NCBI GenBank assembly: GCA_037013495.1 | Contig: CM072810.1 | Coordinates: 75,872,449-75,936,448, forward strand | Direction: 5' to 3' | DNA: 64,000 bases | DNA from: Hippophae tibetana | Lineage: Eukaryota; Streptophyta; Magnoliopsida; Rosales; Elaeagnaceae | In this document: positions 1-11,000 of the stretch, piece after piece | Layout: each line of letters starts with the position of its first letter | How positions within the stretch are numbered: the stretch's first letter is position 1 | The notes under the pieces: generated by a model | Told to the model about the DNA's origin: nothing | What the model saw: the letters and a program-made list of their open reading frames with translations, nothing else | Databases searched by the model: none | Made by a program: the position numbers and the translations under genes

Positions 1-354
1 CTACCGAGGTCTTAATGTTTTTGTTCCATATAGACCCTTTTGTTTTGCTTTGGATTTTTTTCAATACAACTATTATGAATATTGAGGTGCCGACGAAAAG
101 TGTGTTAAAAAATATTCTAAATATTTTCAATATCTAATAATTATTCTCATGATAGTACAAATATACTCATTACGCTTCACAATTTATTTTTTGGATCATA
201 AAATTGAAAGATTAATTTTCGAAGCCATTTATGTATAGCGATTTTCTTTTTTAGTGAATTGTTAAATTTAATGTATTATTGTTATGCTTTTTTTCTTCAC
301 GGATGGATTATGCACATTACACAACTAAATAGCCATATGAAGGTTGCATTTGGT

Positions 355-363
355 TTAGGGTTT
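355..363 (-). promoter_or_regulatory. Telo-box-like motif TTAGGGTTT (one per monomer, polymorphic)
   Basis: The nine bases equal the plant telo-box AAACCCTAA on the minus strand and overlap one TTTAGGG unit at 354-360. The same site recurs in every monomer about 354 bases after the anchor (about 345 in S copies) but is polymorphic: intact in 36 of 74 by my tally, TTTATGG in 22, TTTACGG in 10, other changes in 6. Telo-boxes are known in plants as binding sites of TRB proteins linked to Polycomb recruitment. Whether this site is bound here is unknown; it could be coincidence in a TA-rich repeat. Confidence 0.35.
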
Positions 364-682
364 TGGTCCGTATAATAGAAAACAGTAGCCTTATGATGGA
401 GGAAGATTTTATAACTTTAGTGAAATTACTTTTTAGAAATATGGTTGCTTTTATTCCTGTGGTTCTTGATTGAATGCTCCAATTCGACATATCAAAAGGA
501 GTTATCGTCTTTTTTGGCATCACACGGTTGTGGTATTATGGACTTGTTGATGTTGTTTTCGTCTGTGTATTTCGTTTCGTATTTATTTTTGAAACCATAG
601 TCTCTTCTTCTTGATCTTTATTTCTATGTTCAATCAGTCTTTGTTCTTCATAAATAAAAGAGTAGGAAAAAGAAGATTGGTT

Positions 683-698
683 ATACTCTTCAGAGTAT
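683..698. other. Conserved perfect dyad ATACTCT-TC-AGAGTAT
   Basis: The two 7-base arms are exact inverted repeats around a 2-base centre, and the element is kept in most monomers just upstream of the GGCCATAACTTTTGACTCG core. The commonest change is TC to TT at the centre (for example in the 872-base E-type run), which keeps most of the symmetry. A-tracts follow it on the plus strand, so it does not read as an intrinsic terminator. It could be a protein-binding dyad or a structural feature; nothing in the sequence decides this. Confidence 0.5.
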
Positions 699-740
699 TA
701 AAAAAAGCAAATTTGAGAAATAAGAGTTCCAACTTTAAAC

Positions 741-759
741 GGCCATAACTTTTGACTCG
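741..759. other. Conserved satellite core GGCCATAACTTTTGACTCG
   Basis: This segment and its flanks are among the most constant parts of the monomer. Departures I noted are few: GGTCATAAC near 9451, GCCCATAAC near 12062, GGCCAAAAC near 12936, GACAATAAC in the monomers ending near 13942, 20919, 23533 and 61019, GGACTTAAC near 34741, GGACATAAC near 40840 and GGCTATAAC near 58267. Read on the minus strand it contains AAAAGTTATGGCC, close to a motif I recall from plant satellites such as soybean CentGm. The resemblance is from memory and short. Confidence 0.55.
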
Positions 760-3700
760 TATATCGAAATTACTATTATAATATATCAAGTTAGAGCTTC
801 TAACGATTCCTATAATCTCAGCTATGTGGCAGAAGAACCTCATTTTTTGAAGAAAAATTCTCCTTTTACATCACCTACCGGGGTCTTAATGTTTTTGTTC
901 CATATAGACCCTTTTGTTTTGCTTTGGATTTTTTTCAATGCAACTATTACGAATATTGAGGTGCCGACGAAAAGTGTGTTTAAAAATATTCTAAATATTT
1001 TCAATATCTAATAATTATTCTCATGACAATACAAATATACTCATTACGCTTCACAATTTATTTTTTGGATCATAAATTTGAAAGATTAATTTTCGAAGCC
1101 ATTTATGTATAGCGATTTTCTTTTTTAGTGAATTGTTAAATTTAATGTATTATTGTTATGCTTTTTTTCTTCACGGATGGATTATGCACATTACACAACT
1201 AAATAGCCATATGAAGGTTGCATTTGGTTTAGGGTTTTGGTCCGTATAATAGAAAACAGAAGACTTATGATGGAGGAAGATTTGATAACTTTAGTGAAAT
1301 TACTTTTTAGAAATATGGTTGCTTTTATTCCTGTGGTTCTTGATTGAATCCTCCAATTCGACATATGAAAATGAGTGATTATCTTTTTTGGCATTACAAG
1401 GTTGGGGTATTATGGACTTGTTGATGTTGTTTTCGTCTGTGTATTTCGTTTCGTATTTATTTTTGAAACCGTAGTCTCTTCTTCTTGATCTTTATTTCTA
1501 TGTTCAATCAGTCTTTGTTCTTCATAAATAAAAGAGTAGGAAAGAGAAGATTGGTTATACTCTTCAGAGTATTAAAAAAAGCAAATTTGAGAAATAAGAG
1601 TTCCAACTTTAAACGGCCATAACTTTTGACTCTTATATCAAAATTACTATTATAATATATCAAGTTAGAGCTTCTAACGATTCCTATAATCTCACCTATG
1701 TGGCAGAAGAACCTTATTTTTTTGAAGAAAAATTCACCTTTTACATCACCTACCGAGGTCTTAATGTTTTTGTTCCATATAGACCCTTTTGTTTTGCTTT
1801 GGATTTTTTTCAATGCAACTATTACGAATATTGAGGTGCCGACGAAAAGTGTGTTTAAAAATATTCTTAATATTTTCAATATCTAATAATTATTCTCATG
1901 ACAATACAAATATACTCATTACGCATCACAATTTATTTTTTGGAACATAAATTTGAAAGAATAATTTTCGAAGCATTTTATGTATAGCGATTTTCTTTTT
2001 TAGTGAATTGTTAAATTTAATGTATTATTTTTATGATTTTTTTCTTCACGGATGGATTATGCACATTACACAACTAAATAACCATATGAAGGTTGCATTA
2101 GGTTTACGGTTTTGTTCCGTATAATAGAAAACAGTAGCCTTATGATGGAGGAAGATTTGATAACTTTAGTGAAATTACTTTTTAGAAATATAGTTGCTTT
2201 TATTCCTGTGGTTCTTGATTAAATGCTCCAATTCGACATATCAAAAGGAGTGATCATATTTTTTGGCATCACACGGTAGGGGTATTATGGACTTGTTGAT
2301 GTTGTTTTCGTCTGTGTATTTCGTTTCTTATTTATTTTTGAAATCATAGTCTCTTCTTCTTGATCATTATTTCTATGTTCAATGAGTCTTTGTTCTTCAT
2401 AAATAAAAGAGTAGGAAAAAGAAGATTGGTTATACTCTTCAGAGTATTAAAAAAAGCAAATTTGAGAAATAAGAGTTCCAACTTTAAACGGCCATAACTT
2501 TTGACTCGTATATCGAAATTACTATTAAAATATATCATGTTAGAGCTTCTAACGATTCCTATAATCTCAGCTATATGGCAGAAGAACCTCATTTTTTCAA
2601 GAAAAATTCTCCTTTTACATCACCTACCGAGGTCTTAATGTTTTTGTTCCATATAGACCCTTTTGTTTTGCTTTGGATTTTTTTCAATACAACTATTACG
2701 AATATTGAGGTGCCGACGAAAAGTGTGTTTAAAAATATTCTAAACATTTTCAATATCTAATAATTATTCTCATGATAGTACAAATATACTCATTACGCTT
2801 CACAATTTATTTTTTGGATCATAAAATTGAAAGATTAATTTTCGAAGCCATTTATATATAGCGATTTTCTTTTTTAGTGAATTGTTAAATTTAATGTATT
2901 ATTTTTATGCTTTTTTTCTTCACGGATGGATTATGCACATAACACAACTAAATAGCCATATTAAGGTTGCATTAGGTTTAGGGTTTTTTCCGTATAATAG
3001 AAAACAGCAACCTTTTGAGGGAGGAAGATTTGATAACTTTAGTGAAATTACTTTTTAGAAATATGGTTGCTTTTATTCCTGTGGTTCTTGATTGAATGCT
3101 CCAATTCGACATATGGAAAGGAGTTATCATCTTTTTTGGCATCACAAGGTTGGGGTATTATGGACTTGTTGATGTTGTTTTCGTCTGTGTATTTTGTTTC
3201 GTATTTATTTTTGAAACCATAGTCTCTTCTTCTTGATCTTTATTTCTATGTTCAATCAGTCTTTGTTCTTCATAAATAAAAGAGTAGGATAAAGAAGATT
3301 GGTTATACTCTTCAGAGTATTAAAAAAAGCAAATTTGAGAAATAAGAGTTCCAACTTTAAAGGGCCATAACTTTTGACTCGTATATCGAAATTACTATTA
3401 TAATATATCAAGTTAGAGCTTCTAACGATTCCTATAATCTCAGCTATGTGGCAGAAGAACCTCATTTTTTGAACAAAAATTCTCCTTTTACATCACCTAC
3501 CGAGGTCTTAATGTTTTTGTTCCATATACACCCTTTTGTTTTGGTTTGGGTTTTTTTTAATGCAACTATTACGAATATTGAGGTGCCGACGAAAAGAGTG
3601 TTTAAAAATATTCTAAACATTTTCAATATCTAATAATTATTCTCATGATAGTACAAATATACTCATTACGCTTAACAATTTATTTTTAGGATCATAAAAT

Positions 3701-5049
3701 TGAAAGATTAATTTTCGAAGCCATTTATATATAGCGATTTTCTTTTTTAGTGAATTGTTAAATTTAATGTATTATTTTTATGCTTTTTTTTCTTCACGGA
3801 TGGATTATGCACGTTACACAACTAAATATCCATATGAAGGTTGCATTAGGTTTATGGTTTTGTTCCGTATAATAGAAAACAGTAGCCTTATGATGGAGGA
3901 AGATTTGATAACTTTACTGAAATTACTTTTTAGAAATATTGTTGCTTTTATTCCTGTGGTTCTTGATTGAATGCTCCAATTCGACATATCAAAAGTAGTG
4001 ATCATCTTTTTTGGCATCACAAGGTTGGGGTATTATGGATTTGTTGATGTTGTTTTCATCTATGTATTTCGGTTCGTATTTATTTTTGAAACCATAGTCT
4101 CGTCTTCTTGATCTTTATTTCTATGTTCAATCAGTATTTTTTCTTCATAAATAAAAGAGTAAGAAAAAGAAGATGGGTTATACTCTTCAGAGTATTAAAA
4201 AAAGCAAATTTGAGAAATAAGAGTTCCAACTTTAAACGGCCATAACTTTTGACTCTTATATCGAAATTAATATTATAATATATCAAGTTAGAGCTTGTAA
4301 CGATTCCTATAATCTCAGCAATGTGGCAGAAGAACCTCATTTTTTGAACAAAAACTCTCCTTTTACATCACCTACCGAGGTTTTAATGTTTTCGTTCCAT
4401 ATAGACCCTTTTGTTTTGCTTTGGATTTTTTTCAATGCAACTATTACGAATATTGAGGTGCCGACGAAAAGTTTGTTTAAAAATATTCTAAATATCTAAT
4501 AATTATTCTCATGACAATACAAATATACTCATTACGCTTCACAATTTATTTTTTGGATCATAAAATTCAAAGATTAATTTTCGAAGCCATTTATGTATAG
4601 CGATTTTTTTTAGTGAATTGTTAAATTTAATGTATTATTTTTATGTTTTTTCTCTTCACGGATGGATTAGGCACATTACATAACTAAATAGCCATATGAA
4701 GGTTGCATTAGGTTTAGGGTTTTGTTCCGTATAATAGAAAACAGTTGCCTTATGATGGAGGAAGATTTGATAACTTTAGTGAAATTACTTTTTAGAAATA
4801 TTGTTGCTTTTATTCCTGTGGTTCTTGATTGAATGTTCCAATTCGACATATCAAAAGGAATGATCATCTTTATTGGCATCAATCGGTTGGAGTATTATGG
4901 ACTTGTTGATGTTGTTTTCGTCTGTGTATTTCGTTTCGTATTTATTTTTGAAACCATAGTCTCTTCTTCTTGATATTGATTTCTTTGTTCAATCAGTCTT
5001 TGTTCTTCATAAATAAAATAGTAGGAAAAAGAAGATTGGTTATACTCTT

Positions 5050-8000
5050 CAGAGTATTAAAAAAAGCAAATTTGAGAAATTAGAGTTCAAACTTTAAACG
5101 GCCATAACTTTTGACTCGTATATCGAAATTAATATTATAATATATCAAGTTAGAGCTTGTAACGATTCCTATAATCTTAGCTATGTGGCATAAGAACCTC
5201 ATTTTTTGAAGAAAAATTCTCCTTTTACATCACCTACTGATGTCTTAATGTTTTTGTTCCATATAGACCCTTTTGTTTTGCTTTGGATTTTTTTCAATAC
5301 AACTATTACGAATATTGAGGTGCCGACGAAAAGAGTGTTTAAAAATATTCTAAATATTTTCAATATCTAATAATTATTCTCATGATAGTACAAATATACT
5401 CATTACGCTTAACAATTTATTTTTTGGATCATAAAATTGAAAGATAAATTTTCGAAGCCATTTATGTATAGCGATTTTCTTTTTTAGTGAATTGTTAAAT
5501 TTAATGTATTATTTTTATGCTTTTTTTTCTTCACGGATGGATTATGCACGTTACACAACTAAATATCCATATGAAGGTTGCATTAGGTTTAGGGTTTTTT
5601 CCGTATAATAGAAAACAGCAACCTTTTGAGGGAGGAAGATTTGATAACTTTATTGAAATTACTTTTTAGAAATATGGGTGCTTTTATTCATGTGGTTCTT
5701 GATTGAATGCTCCAATTCGACATATGAAAAGGAGTTATCATCTTTTTTGGCATCACAAGGTAGGGGTATTATGGACTTGTTGATGTTGTTTTCGTCTGTG
5801 TATTTCGTTTCGTATTTATTTTTGAAATCATAGTCTCTTCTTCTTGATCTTTATTTCTATGTTCAATGAGTCTATGTTCTTCATAAATAAAAGAGTAGGA
5901 AAAAGAAGATTGGTTATACTCTTCAGAGTATTAAAAAAAGCAAATTTGAGAAATAAGAGTTCCAACTTTAAACGGCCATAACTTTTGACTCGTATATCAA
6001 AATTACTATTATAATATATCAAGTTAGAGCTTCTAAAGATTACTATAATCTCAGCTATGTGGCAGATGAACCTCATTTTTTGAACAAAAATTCTCCTTTT
6101 ACATCACCTACCGAGGTCTTAATGTTTTCGTTCCATATAGACCCTTTTGTTTTGCTTTGGATTTTTTTCAATGTAACTATTACGAATATTGAGGTGCCGA
6201 CAAAAAGTGTGTTTAAAAATATTCTAAATATTTTCAATATCTAATAATTATTCACATGACAATACAAATATACTCATTACCCTTCACAATTTATTTTTTG
6301 GAACATAAATTTGAAAGAATAATTTTCGAAGCCATTTATGTATAGCGATTTTCTTTTTTAGTGAATTGTTAAATTTAATGTATTATTTTTATGCTTTTTT
6401 TCTTCACGGATGGATTATGCACGTTACACAACTAAATAGCCATATGAAGGTTGCATTAGGTTTATGGTTTTGTTCCGTATAATAGAAAACAGTAGCCTTA
6501 TGATGGAGGAAGATTTGATAACTTTAGTGAAATTACTTTTTAGAAATATTGTTGCTTTTATTCCTGTGGTTCTTGATTGAATACTCCAATTCGAAATATC
6601 AAAAGGAGTGATCATATTTTTTGGCATCACAAGGTTGGGGTATTATGGACTTGTTGATGTTGTTTTCATCTATGTATTTCGTTTCGTATTTATTTTTGAA
6701 ACCATAGTCTCTTCTTCTTGATCTTTATTTCTATGTTCAATCAGTCTTTGTTCTTCATAAATAAAAAAGTAGGAAAAAGAAGATGGGTTATACTCTTCAG
6801 AGTATTAAAAAAAGCAAATTTGAGAAATAAGATTTCCAACTTTAAACGGCCATAACTTTTGACTCGTATATCGAAATTAATATTATAATATATCAAGTTA
6901 GAGCTTGTAACGATTCCTATAATCTCAGCTATGTGGCAGTTGAACCTCATTTTTTGAACAAAAACTCTCCTTTTACATCACCTACCGGGGTCTTAATGTT
7001 TTCGTTCCATATAGACCCTTTTGTTTTGCGTTGGATTTTTTTCAATGCAACTATTACGAATATTGAGGTGCCAGCGAAAAGTGTGTTTAAAAATATTCTA
7101 AATATCTAATAATTATTCTCATGACAATACAAATATACTCATTACGCTTCACAATTTATATTTTGGATCATAAAATTCAAAGATTAATTTTCGAAGCCAT
7201 TTATGTATAGCAATTTTCTTTTTTAGTGAATTGTTGAATTTAATGTATTATTTTTATGCTTTTTTTCTTCACGGATGGATTATGCACGTTACACAACTAA
7301 ATAGCCATATGAAGGTTGCATTAGGTTTATGGTTTTGTTCCGTATAATAGAAAACAGCAACCTTTTGAGGGAGGAAGATTTGATAACTTTATTGAAATTA
7401 CTTTTTAGAAATATGGGTGCTTTTATTCATGTGGTTCTTGATTGAATGCTCCAATTCGACATATGAAAAGGAGTTATCATCTTTTTTGGCATCACACGGT
7501 AGGGGTATTATGGACTTGTTGATGTTGTTTTCGTCTGTGTATTTCGTTTCGTATTTATTTTTGAAATCATAGTCTCTTCTTCTTGATCTTTATTTCTATG
7601 TTCAATGAGTCTTTGTTCTTCATAAATAAAAGAGTAGGAAAAAGAAGATTGGTTATACTCTTCAGAGTATTAAAAATATCAAATTTGAGAAATAAGAGTT
7701 CCAACTTTAAACGGCCATAACTTTTGACTCGTATATCGAAATTACTATTAAAATATATGAAGTTAGAGCTTCTAACGATTCCTATAATCTCACCTATGTG
7801 GGAGAAGAACCTCATTTTTTGAAGAAAAATTCTCCTTTTACATCACCTACCGAGGTCTTAATGTTTTTGTTCCATATAGACCCTTTTGTTTTGCTTTGGA
7901 TTTTTTTCAATACAACTATTACGAATATTGAGGTGCCGACGAAAAGATTGTTTAAAAATATTATAAATATTTTCAATATCTAATAATTATTCTCATGATA

Positions 8001-11000
8001 GTACAAATATACTCATTACACTTCACAATTTATTTTTTGGATCATAAATTTGAAAGAATAATTTTCGAAGCCATTTATGTATAGCGATTTTCTTTTTTAG
8101 TGAATTGTTAAATTTAATGTATTATTTTTATGCTTTTTTTCATCACGGATGGATTATGCACATTACACAACTAAAAAGCCATATTAAGGTTGCATTTAGT
8201 TTAGGGTTTTTTCCGTATAATAGAAAACAGCAACCTTTTGATGGAGGAAGATTTGATAACTTTATTGAAATTACTTTTTAGAAATATGGTTGCTTTTATT
8301 CCTGTGGTTCTTGATGGAATGCTCCAATTCGACATATGAAAAGGAGTTATCATCTTTTTTGGCATCACAAGGTTGTGGTATTATGGACTTGTTGATGTTG
8401 TTTTCATCTATGTATTTCGTTTCGTATTTATTTATGAAACCATAGTCTCTTCTTCTTGATCTTTATTTCTATGTTCAATCAGTCTTTGTTCTTCATAAAT
8501 AAAAGAGTAGGAAAAAGAAGATGGGTTATACTCTTCAGAGTATTAAAAAAAGCAAATTTGAGAAATAAGAGTTCCAACTTTAAACGGCCATAACTTTTGA
8601 CTCGTATATCGAAATTAATATTATAATATATCAAGTTAGAGCTTGTAACGATTCCTATAATCTCAGCTATGTGGCAGATGAACCTCATTTTTTGAACAAA
8701 AACTCTCCTTTTACATCACCTACCGAGGTCTTAATGTTTTCGTTCCATATAGACCCTTTTGTTTTGCTTTGGATTTTTTTCAATGCAACTATTACGAATA
8801 TTGAGGTGCCGACCAAAAGTGTGTTTAAAAATATTCTAAATATCTAATAATTATTCTCATGACAATACAAATATACTCATTACGCTTCACAATTTATTTT
8901 TTGGATCATAAAATTCAAAGATTAATTTTCGAAGCCATTTATGTATAGCGATTTTCTTTTTTAGTGAATTGTTAAATTTAATGTATTATTTTTAAGCTTT
9001 TTTTCTTCACGGATGGATTATGCACATTACACAACTAAATAGGCATATGAAGGTTGCATTAGGTTTAGGGTTTTGTTCCGTATAATAGAAAACAGTAGCC
9101 TTATGATGGAGGAAGATTTGATAACTTTAGTGAAATTACTTTTTAGAAATATTGTTGCTTTTATTCCTGGGGTTCATGATTGAAAGTTCCAATTCGACAT
9201 ATCAAAAGGAGTGATCATCTTTATTGGCATCAATCGGTTGGAGTATTATGGACTTGTTGATGTTGTTTTCGTCTGTGTATTTCGTTTCGTATTTATTTTT
9301 GAAATCATAGTCTCTTCTTCTTGATCTTTATTTCAATGTTCAATGAGTCTATGTTCTTCATAAATAAAAGAGTAGGAAAAAGAAGATTGGTTATACTCTT
9401 CAGAGTATTAAAAAAAGAAAATTTGAGAAATAAGAGTTCCAACTTTAAACGGTCATAACTTTTGACTCGTATATCAACATTACTATTATAATATATCAAG
9501 TTAGAGCTTCTAACGATTCCTATAATCTCAGCTATATGGCAGAAGAACCTCATTTTTTGAACAAAAATTCTCCTTTTACATCACCTACCGAGGTCTTAAT
9601 GTTTTTGTTCCATATAGACCCTTTTGTTTTGCTTTGGATTTTTTTCAATGCAACTATTACGAATATTAAGGTGCCGACCAAAAGTGTGTTTAAAAATATT
9701 CTAAATATTTTCAATATCTAATAATATTCACATGACAATACAAATATACTCATTACGCTCCACAATATATTTTTTGGAACATAAATTTGAAAGAATAATT
9801 TTCGAAGCCATTTATGTATAGCGATTTTCTTTTTTAGTGAATTGTTAAATTTAATGTATTATGTTTATGCTTTTTTTCTTCACGGATGGATTATGCACGT
9901 TACACAACTAAATAGCCACATGAAGGTTGCATTAGGTTTATGGTTTTGTTCCGTATAATAGAAAACAGTAGCCTTATGATGGAGGAAGATTTGATAACTT
10001 TAGTGAAATTACTTTTTAGAAATATTGTTGCTTTTATTCCTGTGGTTCTTGATTGAATGCTCCAATTCGAAATATCAAAAGGAGTGATCATCTTTTTTGG
10101 CATCACAAGGTTGGGGTATTATGGACTTGTTGATGTTGTTTTCATCTATGTATTTCGTTTCGTATTTATTTTTGAAACCATAGTCACTTCTTCTTGATCT
10201 TTATTTCTATGTTCAATCAGTCTTTGTTCTTCATAAATAAAAGAGTAGGAAAAAGAAGATGGGTTATACTCTTCACAGTGTTAAAAAAAGCAAATTTGAG
10301 AAATAAGAGTTGCAACTTTAAACGGCCATAACTTTTGACTCGTATATCGAAATTAATATTATAATATATCAAGTTAGAGCTTGTAACGATTCCTATAATC
10401 TCAACTATGTGGCAGATGAACCTCATTTTTTGAACAAAACCTCTCCTTTTACATCACCTTACCGAGGTCTTAATGTTTTCGTTCCATATAGACCCTTTTG
10501 TTTTGCTTTGAATTTTTTTCAATGCAACTATTACGAATATTGAGGTGCCGACGAAAAGTGTGTTTAAAAATATTCTAAATATCTAATAATTATTCTCATG
10601 ACAATACAAATATACTCATTACGCTTCACAATTTATTTTTTGGATCATAAAATTCAAAGATTAATTTTCGAAGCCATTTATGTATAGCAATTTTCTTTTT
10701 TAGTGAATTGTTAAATTTAATGTATTATTTTTATGCTTTTTTTCTTCAGGGATGGATTATGCACATTACACAACTAAATAGCCATATGAAGGTTGCATTA
10801 GGATTAGGGTTTTGTTCCGTAAAATAGAAACAGTAGCCTTATGATGGAGGAAGATTTGATAACTTTAGTGAAATTACTTTTTAGAAATATTGTTGCTTTT
10901 ATTCCTGTGGTTCTTGATTGAATGCTCCAATTCGACATATCAAAAGGAGTGATCATCTTTATCGGCATCAATCGGTTGGAGTATTATGGACTTGTTGATG

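Larger units (their letters stand above)
1..874 (+). repeat. Reference monomer (L class) with internal map
   Basis: This is the first full monomer, used as a coordinate guide for all others. It holds, in order: a T-rich stretch (about 43-64) followed by GAGGTGCCGACG (85-96); the AATAT-TTTC-AATAT slippage site (120-133), where S monomers lack 9 bases; a variable stretch (about 145-215) that defines three downstream types (GATAGTAC with AAATTGAAAG, GACAATAC with GGAACATAAATTTG, GACAATAC with AAATTCAAAG); a T-run before CTTCACGGATGG (295-306); the telo-box site (355-363); a T-rich stretch with TTCGTTTCGTAT (about 540-591); a perfect dyad (683-698); the conserved core GGCCATAACTTTTGACTCG (741-759); and an AT palindrome (774-783). 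I see no internal sub-repeat. Its TGTGTTAAAAAA variant (about 101-112) is also found in the monomers at 30501, 34000 and 40100. Confidence 0.9.
1..5050 (+). repeat. Array segment gamma (monomers at 1, 875, 1750, 2624, 3497, 4372)
   Basis: Six monomers, the last of S class. The right parts of the first two share private variants (GTATTATTGTTATGC, GCATTTGGTTT, TTTTGGTCCG), which marks a one-monomer tandem duplication with 874-base spacing. The 1750, 2624, 3497 and 4372 monomers line up in order with 34876-37490 (offset about 33,120) and with 40975-42722 (offset 39,225, falling to 38,350 after a lost monomer). The 3497 monomer has CATATACACCC in place of CATATAGACCC, a variant also seen at 31377, 36615, 38355, 43587, 48822 and 50570. 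The right boundary is where the sequence switches to block I, between about 4985 and 5110. Confidence 0.8.

Noticed and set aside
351-366. Interstitial telomeric repeat
   Set aside because: Only one TTTAGGG unit with degenerate flanks occurs per monomer, never a tandem run, so a telomere fusion or telomeric satellite is not supported; only a telo-box-like motif is.
540-591. CENP-B box in the TTCGTTTCGTAT region
   Set aside because: The mammalian CENP-B box core (TTCG then A/G-rich with CGGGA) is not matched; the likeness is limited to TTCGTT.
683-713. Hairpin followed by a homopolymer, as an intrinsic terminator
   Set aside because: The run after the dyad is A on the plus strand, and on the minus strand the T-run comes before the dyad, so neither strand has the hairpin-then-T order. 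There is also no gene to terminate.
9536-9721. Recurrent 61-codon plus-strand open frame, seen in most L monomers (for example here), as a small conserved protein
   Set aside because: Variation among copies is mostly amino-acid changing (Asn/Lys, Ala/Thr, Ser/Arg, Asp/His, Leu/Ser, Ile/Val) with no excess of silent changes. Many copies lack an ATG at the start (GTGGCA in place of ATGGCA), and S copies lose the end of the frame. The frame persists only because the DNA is similar.
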